Source: Acanthaster planci
Taxonomy: Eukaryota > Echinodermata > Asteroidea > Valvatida > Acanthasteridae
NCBI RefSeq assembly: GCF_001949145.1
Contig: NW_019091432.1
Coordinates: 1,058,675-1,104,113 of the forward strand
Length of the DNA: 45,439 bases
Direction: 5' to 3'
In this document: piece after piece, positions 34,601 through 42,791 of the stretch
How positions within the stretch are numbered: position 1 is the first letter of the stretch
Layout of the letters: each line of letters opens with the position of its first letter
Notes under the pieces: model-generated
The model's database searches: none
What the model saw: only the letters and a program-made list of their open reading frames with translations
What the model was told of the DNA's origin: nothing
Translations under genes and position numbers: made by a program

Positions 34601-37600
34601 CCACGTAACAACTATTCACTCAACTACTGAATGAGCACCTATCGGAGTGAAGCGTATGTATCCAGGCACATGGGGGCAGGAAATGAATTACAGGTGGTGG
34701 ACAAAAAGCAGCATGGCATTTGGCATTATCCAACCAGAGTGGAGGGGCTCCCTAACCGGCAGAGAAGAGACAGGCTGGTGGGGAGCTTTCAAGTAGGCTT
34801 ATGCAAGGACCAGGCACACAGTAAAGACCATGCATTCAAACACAAATTGGTCCTGTATGCTCAGTGCTTCATCAAATGCCCGTAAACCTGCACACATGCC
34901 ATGGGGTTCCACCAAAGGACCATCAATGCTATGAAAATTAAGAGAGAGCATGTTTTTACATCATTGCTATGTAAAAACATGCTCTCTCTTAATTCCACTC
35001 AGAGCAGATAAATGATGCCTACAGAATTTTAAGAGATCTGAAAGAAGCTGTTCTCTACCTCTGCACTTGTCTTATTCTTCAGCTCTTTTGTAAGCCAGTG
35101 ATCACACCTGCATAGCAAAATTGTGACCAACCATCCCCAAACCAGGCTGAAGTAGGCAATTTGATAACCCTAAAATAGTGGAACTTCCACTCTTCAGACA
35201 TTCATGGGAGTTTTACAGCTATCACTGCCCGCAAGAAGTTTAGTGTAGACAAAGTTTTGATTGAACATGGATCACTTCAAAGTGTAAAAAAAAAATAGCT
35301 GAAGGAGAGGAATTGTCCAACATCACTAATACCAACTTCAGCCTGGTTTGGGGGTGGTGGGTCCCAATTGGAAAGGAACCATTAGCAATAGCCATCACAT
35401 TTATTACAAATAAAATAAAGATCAAATCTACATATAATATTCAACATAAAACAAATTATCCTCACCTAAGACACGCAGGTAAATCGATTAATGATTTCAT
35501 ACTTAATCTTGATCTTTGTTTATAGTGAGTTTAAAACAGTGAGTGAAATTGGGCTTGGATAGAAAAAAAAGTGCAAGTCTGGCTCGAGTTACAAGCTTTC
35601 ATTGAGATGTACATGTACATGTAAAAATCTTACCAATTGATTCCAAGGGTAAATGCCCCATATTTCTTTGCAATCCTCAAAAGCTGTAGTAGAGCTGCAT
35701 TGCTTGAATGGTTCATGTGTCCCTAAATAAAAGATCACGGAATAGTATTTTCCAATTCACTGCCACTATCTATCTGATGGGGTGATTCTCTGATTGTGGT
35801 TGAATGGTGTAGTCACATGAGGGCGCTAGTCATGTCGTCCATGAATGGCCCGGTTACCCGTGTAGCAATCTTAGTGTTGTGGGGGCACAAAAGATAGTTC
35901 CAGGTTTAATGATGTATTAATTTATAAAATTGAATGGCTTGGATCCGGGAGCTGTGGGTAAAATGCATATGGGCAGATATCTAATACTTTAATAGTCCAT
36001 ACCACCTAATAGAGGGATTAAGCTGCAATGGTTAAGTTTCCTGTGCCCATGGATATGCATGTTAAGTGGTCGTTGGTGCCAAAACTTTGGATCTTGTCTG
36101 AAATCTTGTTGACAACCTTGTGTTGATCCGTGTTCGGGGCCTGGAATGGTCCTGCAAATCTGCTGAATTGCGGGGTGAGGAGTCCCTAGGCTAGGGGCAG
36201 ATTGGCTACATCGGCTGGTATGTTATACATGAACAGGTATTAATTATGGTGGAGGGTGCAAGTTGCATGTTAAATTTGGCAATGTGGGGTGCACGTACGT
36301 GTACCTCCACCTTTATAACTGTACGTGTATGTACACTGTATTATGACCTTGGAAGTACAGTCCGCACCATGTACTTGTTAAGTTGTAAACATGTAGTCCC
36401 AGCATATTCCGCACTGATCATGGAAATTGGCAGTTAGTTTAATTTATGGAACCGAAGATTCATGTTTGTTCACATTAATGGTTTTGTATTAGCAGGTCTT
36501 TTCTTGGGTGGAGAATAAAATCAACAATAAACCAGGCTTGACAGTGACACGGGAACCCCAATTTGGCTTCACCACCTCATTCCTTACTCGTCACCGGGGA
36601 TTACACTACAGGGTGAGGAACTGGTGATGCATTACAGAATATTTAACAGGGAATTAACTACAGGTAGAAAAATGCTAAGCCTTGGCATTCACCTCAATAA
36701 ACTGAATAGAGCTGTCAAACTAAAAGACAGGTGAGCATGAGTGTGACATGGGTGCGTCCCAAGCATGTATTGATCTTCCAATGGAAGATACAGGAAGCAT
36801 TTCTTGTGCTTTTCTCTCAACGTTCACTTCAATGACTTACCCATTCAAGGAGAAAACCATCGATGCCTGCCGTCCTCCCTTGCAGGAACAAATATTCCTT
36901 GAGACAAAAACATGTATTAATCAACCCTCATCCCCACTAAAGCAAACATATAACACTTCTGAAGCAACTTTATACATAATCCCACGTAAAAGTTGGTCAC
37001 CATTAGCAAGGGGGAATGCGGAGAAGTGCCCTCCCCCATTCCAGAACAGCTGGTACTGTGGCACCCCCAAGGTCCAAAACTGGCGAAGGGATTTATGGGT
37101 GTAAAGTCAAAAACTTTATCCTCAAAAAAAGCAAAGTTTCTACTCTTTGTAAGGAAATATTAAAACATTATCCGTTGTGAAGACAAAACGACACCCCTGA
37201 CAATGATCCAGAACTGCCGACATACCTGGAAGAGCGGATCCTGGTCAGAAGTGAGTCCCATCCATGGATAGAGTGTGGATGCGATACTGATGTGTTGACT
37301 ACCATTGGTACTGAGGAGATCAGCATTGTAGGTGAACACTGTCTGTTGTGCATGGCTCTCGGCTGCCATCCTGAAATGGACAGGAAGTCATTCAAGACAT
37401 TCAGCAAGTGTAAACACTTGACAATATCACAATTCAATCAGCAACATTCCAGCAGGAAATCAAGAGAACTGCACACACAGAAAAGTCCCTTGCATCCTTC
37501 CAGGCCTACTTGCAAAGTGAACAGTTGGACACACAAAGAAAAAAATACCTCACAAAATTTGTTCTTTACGGTGGTGAAAACTATAGGTTGACACATGAGA

Positions 37601-39304
37601 AAATTTAGCAGCCACCCCCTTTTTATAGACATGCAAGAGTATTATACTATCTGGGTAATGGTGTTTTTAGGTCAACTGGCTTTTCTCATAACCCCAAGGT
37701 TGCTTGCTGCTTCATGCATCGCAAATTGAAAAGGCAGTGTTATGCTGTAATTACAAACGTGGCAATGGTCAGTCCTGGTGCAATACCAGACCCGTTGTGT
37801 GAGTGAACTTTCCAATACTCTTGGCTGGGTATTTTTAGTAACCTGAATGTTAACTTCGATTACTGTGTGAATAAATCAATTCAGGGTTGGAACCCGCTGA
37901 CACCTTGGAGAGATGCTGCTGGTCGGCAGAATTATGCAAGATCCTCTTAACCATTCAGCCAATGAGAAAGTTTATATTCTAATTTCACCATGAGAAGAGG
38001 GCGGGTGAATTAGTGACCAATCAATGCAGAGATAAATAAAGCTATAGAGTTATTTTAGAGAAAACTTCAGAGCCTGCACCATGGTCGAATTTTAGTCAAC
38101 ACCAACATCCAGTAGACCACTGGTGAGTCCAAAACTGTCCAACAGTGGCCATATGGACTCCAGCGAGGGTCCTTTGATCCACCAAATTGTTAGATCATCA
38201 GTCTAGCAATCCAGCAGTCTGTCAACAATATTCTTATTTAGAGGAGGTATCACCAGTAAACCATGAGTTACAAAACAAACAACAGAGGCAGTGTTGTCAT
38301 GTAAGGGAGAATCTTGCATTTGCAGAACAAAACCTGTCGGCAGCCGATCAGGTAATATGGTATTACTTTCAAAATTTGTTGCATAAATCCTGTAGCAAGG
38401 TGCAAGTTACACACTGCATAAGAACTCTCTCTTAAAGTAATGAATCACTACTAATACATGTACATGTATACATATATGCCGAGCCATTACAAAAAGGGAG
38501 CAGGTCCAACCAGCCCCCCTCCCCCAAAACCCCACATGCATCAAAAGGAAGTATTATTCGCCTGGTGTGTCCCCCCCCCACTACTGTGGCCCCATCATGT
38601 CGGAACCTGACAACAGAGCCGTACCTACACGTGCTGGTATTTTTACCTTCCTATCCAAATTCAACATGAAGTATATCTTACCCGTGAAATGACCAAAGAC
38701 CAAAACTGCCGTCATGCTCTCTGGTAAGTTTGTTGCTCGTCACATCAGCCAGTACCTACAGCACAATGCAATCAATCCAGAGTTGTCTTTCTTTATGATT
38801 GAAATACAAGCACGTGTTTTAACCATAACAGCATTGAAAGATCGGAGGAAGGGGGGATCCAGAGTTTTCTTGTATTTGGAAAAGATAAACAACTTTCTCA
38901 GACTATTTCACGATGCTGCCTCACACCTCAGGGGGCTACCAATTACACAAATAAATCCGATGAAGTCCCTCTCCCCATAACTAACAGAAAACAAGTTTAG
39001 GCCTCAAAACTTTGTTTTGGGATACGGCTATGGCTCCTTGCCAATGTGCTTCTCCAACTGTCTTCCTTGGAGTTAATATGTTAAGGTTTATAAGAGATGA
39101 TCCAAGAAGTTTCAAAGCACCTTAAGAAAGTTACTTAATGGCCGACAGTTAAAATTCTTTGTCTCTCTTTTAATTAAGCACACTATCAGGTTTTCCTTGC
39201 AGTAAAATAACCTTTTTCTTTCCAACGAAACAGAATGACGAATGCAGGATAGACAGGAGGACAGCTACGGTTAGATAGGTAAATTGGCATGAAGCGGCCA
39301 TCAT
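28511..39304 (-). CDS. Secreted GH71/GH99-like glycoside hydrolase (whole gene, 13-14 exons)
   Basis: Exons joined by phase-compatible GT/AG borders give an open frame of about 631 codons. Order: signal peptide; VLVFGHF, typical of the first barrel strand; TLYPWMGLTSDQDPLFQEY followed by AGIDGFLLEW, matching the barrel signature of GH71 and GH99-like enzymes (Y-P-x-x-G...S-x-D-P...G-I-D-G-F/V); LVDSVFIHGPDVMLYHGNHP then VIFIFGGG; SPGFDNRG; and DVLIIPTMNDFPEATVL, whose N-D-x-x-E pair resembles the catalytic-side motif W-N-D-x-G-E. A C-terminal region of about 270 residues follows, probably beta-rich. Nine N-x-S/T sequons fit a secreted or lysosomal glycoprotein. Known family members act on alpha-glucans or alpha-mannosides; the substrate here cannot be read. 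No orthologue name is recognised. Confidence 0.8.
29177..29375 (-). CDS. Glycosidase exon 13
   Basis: GLLRFEYRLQEQTFSHLRVY through GELYIRYGDYAEVCDIMVAS; acceptor gtgttccag, donor gtgaga, phase 1 at the end. Alternating hydrophobic strands suggest a beta-rich module. Confidence 0.88.
29676..29852 (-). CDS. Glycosidase exon 12
   Basis: KLTSQLKVTNMTLDLPSKGL through VDEARAAVLRAANFK, phase 0/0, donor gtgagc. The acceptor gtttacag at 29853 keeps the frame; a stronger-looking ccccag at 29867 would be out of phase, so it was not used. Confidence 0.8.
31520..31815 (-). CDS. Glycosidase exon 11, C-terminal region
   Basis: The longest exon (98 codons plus 2 nt), starting EATVLLPTSPSLGTLHSTAW and including ETIVLFGGLPKKFERELL. 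Follows the barrel; probably part of a beta-sandwich accessory region. Donor gtaact, phase 0. Confidence 0.85.
32147..32235 (-). CDS. Glycosidase exon 10, with the N-D-x-x-E motif
   Basis: STYIAQWEFYIELASSPDVL then IIPTMNDFP, with the Glu of N-D-F-P-E completed by the next exon. This matches the 'I-x-T-x-N-D-x-x-E' strand of GH71-like enzymes, so its acidic residues are candidates for catalysis. Donor gtaagg, phase 1. Confidence 0.88.
32575..32729 (-). CDS. Glycosidase exon 9
   Basis: Begins RNLSEFGSDCVANASC and holds GSVSPGFDNRGCAGWGRSLR, then YLPRFDLETHH. S-P-G-F/Y-D is a strand motif of related glycosidases. Two sequons, four cysteines. Acceptor ctccccag, donor gttagc, phase 2 at the end. 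Confidence 0.88.
33480..33697 (-). CDS. Glycosidase exon 8
   Basis: Starts ELLNKPLSLPPDMATPIWIG, then FASSPALWEEWGRLLNGTFG and ends VEDAVQYQ|gtattt (phase 0). Rich in Trp and Gly; two sequons (NGT, NMS). Confidence 0.88.
33836..33974 (-). CDS. Glycosidase exon 7
   Basis: NLQYLVDSVFIHGPDVMLYH then GNHPVIFIFGGGLTSKQFAG; donor gtatcc, phase 1 at the end. The 'P-V-x-x-x-F-G' strand after a short substrate-side loop matches the barrel. The right border is either 33974 (with small exon 6) or 33954 (without it). Confidence 0.82.
34084..34135 (-). CDS. Possible small glycosidase exon 6 (52 bp, weak)
   Basis: Acceptor aatttcag and donor gtaaag bound 52 bp that convert phase 2 to phase 0, exactly what is needed between exons 5 and 7. 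It would encode FTLRFTRFNRVLFGHLK after a completed Trp. The composition is not persuasive. The alternative is to skip it and begin exon 7 at 33954 (acceptor attccacag), which is also in phase. Confidence 0.3.
34178..34295 (+). mobile_element. tRNA-derived SINE with V-SINE-like tail
   Basis: A box tggtaaagtggttgg (34186-34200), B box gagttgaaattc (34228-34239), then tgtccctaagcaagccactt (34261-34280). That tail is close to the 'tgtccttgagcaagacactt' segment common in fish and invertebrate SINEs. It lies in an intron of the glycosidase gene, in reverse orientation. Confidence 0.7.
34936..34994. repeat. Perfect 26-bp inverted repeat with 7-nt loop
   Basis: The arms 34936-34961 and 34969-34994 are exact reverse complements (core agagagagcatgtttttaca); the loop is cattgct. 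A near-copy of the apex (catcaatgctatg, 34921-34933) sits just upstream, which hints at a template-switch origin. Intronic in the glycosidase gene. Confidence 0.92.
35634..35722 (-). CDS. Glycosidase exon 5
   Basis: GHMNHSSNAALLQLLRIAKK then YGAFTLGIN. The helix followed by a strand matches the family's 'L..A...G..FG..Y' barrel segment. Acceptor ttatttag, donor gtaaga, ends with two bases of a codon. One sequon (NHS). Confidence 0.85.
36841..36897 (-). CDS. Glycosidase exon 4 (57 bp)
   Basis: Nineteen codons, EYLFLQGRTAGIDGFLLEW, phase 0/0, acceptor gtctcaag and donor gtaagt. It continues directly from DPLFQ to give the DPxxxEY...AGIDG motif expected in GH71/GH99-like barrels. Confidence 0.85.
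37226..37362 (-). CDS. Glycosidase exon 3
   Basis: Carries ESHAQQTVFTYNADLL, a sequon NGS and IASTLYPWMGLTSDQDPLFQ; donor CAG|gtatgt, phase 0. The acceptor gatggcag at 37363 gives the phase needed after exon 2; a stronger one at 37371 would add MAA or shift frame. The Y-P-x-x-G-x-x-S-x-Q-D-P pattern is the best family signature in the gene. Confidence 0.75.
38216..38358. repeat. Dispersed repeat, copy 2
   Basis: The partner of 267-427, seen as colinear short matches including aacaacagagg, cagtgttgtc, cttgca and ggcagccga. Intronic in the glycosidase gene. Confidence 0.45.
38682..38718 (-). CDS. Glycosidase exon 2 (37 bp): first barrel strand
   Basis: Encodes SMTAVLVFGHFT plus one base; donor gtaaga is strong. 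The acceptor is uncertain: ttaccagag gives phase 0 and fits exon 1. Another frame through the same DNA (EHDGSFGLWSFHG) would join the longer form of exon 3 but needs a different upstream phase. The hydrophobic VLVFGHF suits beta-strand 1 of a GH71-like barrel. Confidence 0.5.
39212..39304 (-). CDS. Glycosidase exon 1: start and signal peptide
   Basis: After the acceptor-like tttattgcag and five bases comes ATGATG; I take the first ATG (39304-39302). The 31 codons read MMAASCQFTYLTVAVLLSIL and on to FCFVGKKK: a short polar head, a hydrophobic core and small residues before a basic stretch, as in a cleavable signal peptide. Donor AAG|gttatt is weak, phase 0. The acceptor means a non-coding exon lies further right. 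Confidence 0.65.
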
Positions 39305-39309
39305 AAGAT

Positions 39310-42300
39310 CTGCAATAAAGAAAGGATAAATCATATCATCAAATAAACTTCAACCTGGGCACTGAATCCGTTTTCAACAAAATGAGCAGATTTCTTTCTC
39401 TGGAGAATTTCTCCAGACTGTTCTGCCGTAGTTTATGCTAACCTGTACAGGACCTGATGCTTACTGGTATATACTACTTGTAGATGGTACCATTTTGGCC
39501 ACAAAGTGCGACTTTCGGGGGAAAAAAGGCAAGATGGAGCAGAAATACGGTTTGATTTGATTCATTGAACAAATCTGTGTGATATTTCCTTCGGGTTTTC
39601 CCAACATCCCAAGCAATACCACAGGCCACGCATGTGCATTGGTCAAGTGCAGCACACTCTCTAACAAACAGCCACAGACTTTTTTGACTTGAGTTTAATT
39701 GTGTTTATGTACATGTCCTCCGGTGCACAGTGGTCTCTGCACTGGTCAACCTTTTCTAGCTCTACCATGTCTTATTCTCCTCTGCACAGTAATGTCCTAG
39801 CAAAATGCCAAACGCCATTGCTGCCAACTGTGCCAACTGAATACAGCATGATGACCTACCTGCATCCATCCTATGTGTGACACCGTCTTTATGCCCACTA
39901 CTGTACAGGTATACCCAGACAGTGTACATGTACATGTATATGTACAATGCTGGGATTGACCAATCAGAAAAGTAGCTGAAAACAGCTGAAAAAAGGCATA
40001 CAGAAGCCTAACTGTGAAAATCTCCTATATTTTGCACACAGCCAGTGAGGACGAAAAGCTGAAATCTCAAACAAAAAGGCTGAAATACATGTAAGCCTAA
40101 AAGCTGAGCAATCTCACCCTTGACAACGTTACTAGGTTGACATTTGTAAATCACATGTGAAATGCTGACAAAACCACTATTAATGTTATCACAGAGCTGA
40201 GAACCTCTGACAAACTCCTTCAACTGACATATCTCCTGCCCAGTGATGAAGATAAGTCCATACCATACCACCATGGAGGTGGAATCTGATTCTACCTCCA
40301 AGATACCACAGTCCATCCCGCACTCCTTCACGAGTCCGGTCAGGAGTCCTGTCACCAGATAATGATTAATATCACAAGGGGTTGCTTTGTCAGCAGTTCT
40401 TTTGAATAGGCCGTGATTTGGGCTCCAGACTGAATGGCTTGTGATGGACTTGTGATGGACTTCGGCGATTCTGTGGCCAGAATGACTGAAGCCACTTACT
40501 CTGTGCTACACACAACTATGAAATATAATGGTGACACCTGAAAAAGGCATGCTCTTGGTTTCGTTCTCCCTAGGTAAAAAGTAACTTTAAGACCCGGGAC
40601 TGTTAATTCTCTTCTTCACTTTCACTTAGGCGCTTATTGTTCACCTGTCTTTAAGATCATATCATCTCATTAATTACACACCCCTCCTACCAAACAATGG
40701 AGTGACCCCTGGCCAGAGGGTGGGTGGTCTGCATGGCAGAAGAGCTACATCAGAGGAACAATTTCCAGAGACCAGAGTGTTGCCAGAGTGGAAAGACATT
40801 CCATGGCCTTTTCTATCTCCTGGGACAGTCCAACCTTACTTGAGCCCTAACTCTGCTCCAACCATAGCCTCTTCTGTCCATGTCTGTCTGCATCTTGTCA
40901 GGTAGGAAATTTCATTATTTGTGGTAGTAATAGTTTGTAAGAAGACTGACACCCACATACATGTATTCACTGCGTGGAAGAGATACAGCAAACCATTTGA
41001 GATACTTAAAAAATAGTTCAGCACACTGTGAAACTCTGTAATGCCAACTGTGTCATGATGCACAGAAATTGAATCATCCTTGGCCAACCGCTTCATATGT
41101 TTAATTTTTAATTCTTAGCTTTACATTGGAATCAGGATCTTTTAGTTTCAACATGAGTCTCACAAAGAAAGTTTTCTATGTAACCCCCATGGGGTCTGAC
41201 GTCCGCTTCTCTCCGTCGGACCCCACAGTTCTGGGAGTACTCTATGCACACGCCCTCCCCCCTAACAGTTTCTTTGACATCATCAAAGTGCATTTTATTT
41301 ATACACTGAACCTACAAAGTAATGCGTTCCGATCATTTTGATACCAATTTTTGGAAAATCCGACATGTAGTTCTTGCGCAAAGTCCATTTTGCTGAGACA
41401 GGTCAGCCAACAACGTCTTTCCATTGACGTGTTCAATGCACAAGAACTGACACGGAGTGTGATCTTGAATTTCAAATGACTGTAACAAACCTTTGGATTT
41501 GAGTTAGGACTTCACAGTTGCACTGCTAAGGAATGATTTCACTTTGTTTAGTTTCATTGAACCATATAAATAAGTAAACAAACTTTACAAGAGCAAAACA
41601 GCCATAACTCTGGCAAAATTCAGTGCAAAAATAACACAATACTTTCTGGCTTGGATGACACTGCACGTTTCTCAAAAAATATGAACATTCACAAACAGGC
41701 AACAAAATAACCATGAAATGGCATAACAAAACTGAAAAATCAGGTTAAATAGGGCAGAAAAACGTATGCAGATTAAAGGTTCCATGAAACCTCTGTTGAT
41801 AAATCGTTAAGTGTTTGAAATACCATTAATATGCCAATAACATGATGAGGGATGTAAAAATGGAATAAAATCTCCTTTGTTGTGGTTTATTTAACTAACC
41901 CCTTAAATGAATAGTTTAATCCTGGGAAATGATGGCACTATGTGTGATGTACATGTACATTTGAGAACCCACAATTGCAACATAATTTATAGTCAGGCAC
42001 ACTTTTGAAAAGATGGTTAATTGCATGGGAAATGGTCAGCTATGATAGGATCAGTAGACTTAGTGTGGCATTTCTCTACTGTAAACACATTGCACAATAC
42101 CACAGATGGACCTCTTCATCAGATCCTAAAATATGATCCCTTGTTGTGAGGTCACCACAAAGGCATTATTTTAGAGAATTTACCTTTTACTGGGTAAAGT
42201 CACAAGAGAGTACTTTAATGGTTAAATATCAATCATAAGGGAAAGCCGGCCTTGCACAGTGCTGTCTGCCTTCCTCCAGGGTCAAACAATCAGTCAACTC

Positions 42301-42321
42301 AAGGGCAGGGAGTCCTATAGG
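39310..42321. other. Region upstream of the glycosidase gene, no recognised gene
   Basis: It probably contains the promoter and any non-coding first exon of the glycosidase gene. A minus-strand frame at 40008-40355 (115 codons) shows no family pattern. Palindromic tgtacatgtaca motifs occur at 39925-39936. Confidence 0.5.
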
Positions 42322-42791
42322 GAGCAGAGCCATTAATCGCATTCAGAATTCAGCCGCCAGACTTGTTACCCGTTCATCATCTAGGCAACGTATAACTCCT
42401 ATTATTCGCAGCCTTCACTGGCTACCTATCAATGAGCGAATCGTTTTCAAGATTCTACTCCTCACTCACAAATGCATCCATGGTTCAGCACCAGCATACC
42501 TCCGTGAACTTATTCAAGTATACGAGCCTCAACGCACCCTCCGTTCTAGTTCAACATTGCTGCTCAGTACACCTGTCACTCGCAATAAGACTTATGGATA
42601 TCGTTCATTCAAGTATGCATCACCATCGCTGTGGAACTCTCTCCCACACCATATCAGAACTGTCAAAAATGAAAACGAATTTAAGTCACTACTTAAAACT
42701 CACCTTGCTTTATTTCATAATATTACTGTGAAGCGCATCGAGATGTGCTATGTGATGCGCTATATAAGAAATGTGTTATTATTATTATTAT
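42322..42791 (+). mobile_element. 5'-truncated LINE, CR1/L2 type, 3' end
   Basis: From 42332 an open frame reads INRIQNSAARLVTRSSSRQR, then SLHWLPINERIVFKILLLTH and SPSLWNSLPHHIR. This is the conserved C-terminal tail of CR1/L2-clade reverse transcriptase proteins. It is followed by a tgcgctatataagaaatgtg box and a (tta)n tail. The frame is intact to the tail, so the insertion is fairly young, but only about 150 codons remain. Confidence 0.88.

Noticed and set aside
37168-37437. 89-codon minus-strand frame across glycosidase exon 3
   Set aside because: A different frame from the family signature (LYPWMGLTSDQDPLFQ), which joins in phase to the AGIDGF exon.
40008-40355. 115-codon minus-strand frame upstream of the glycosidase
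   Set aside because: The signal-peptide exon at 39212-39304 gives a better start, and this frame has no domain signature.
41184-41227. Inverted tggggtctgacg / cgtcggacccca
   Set aside because: A 12-bp stem with one mismatch is short enough to be chance in this much sequence.
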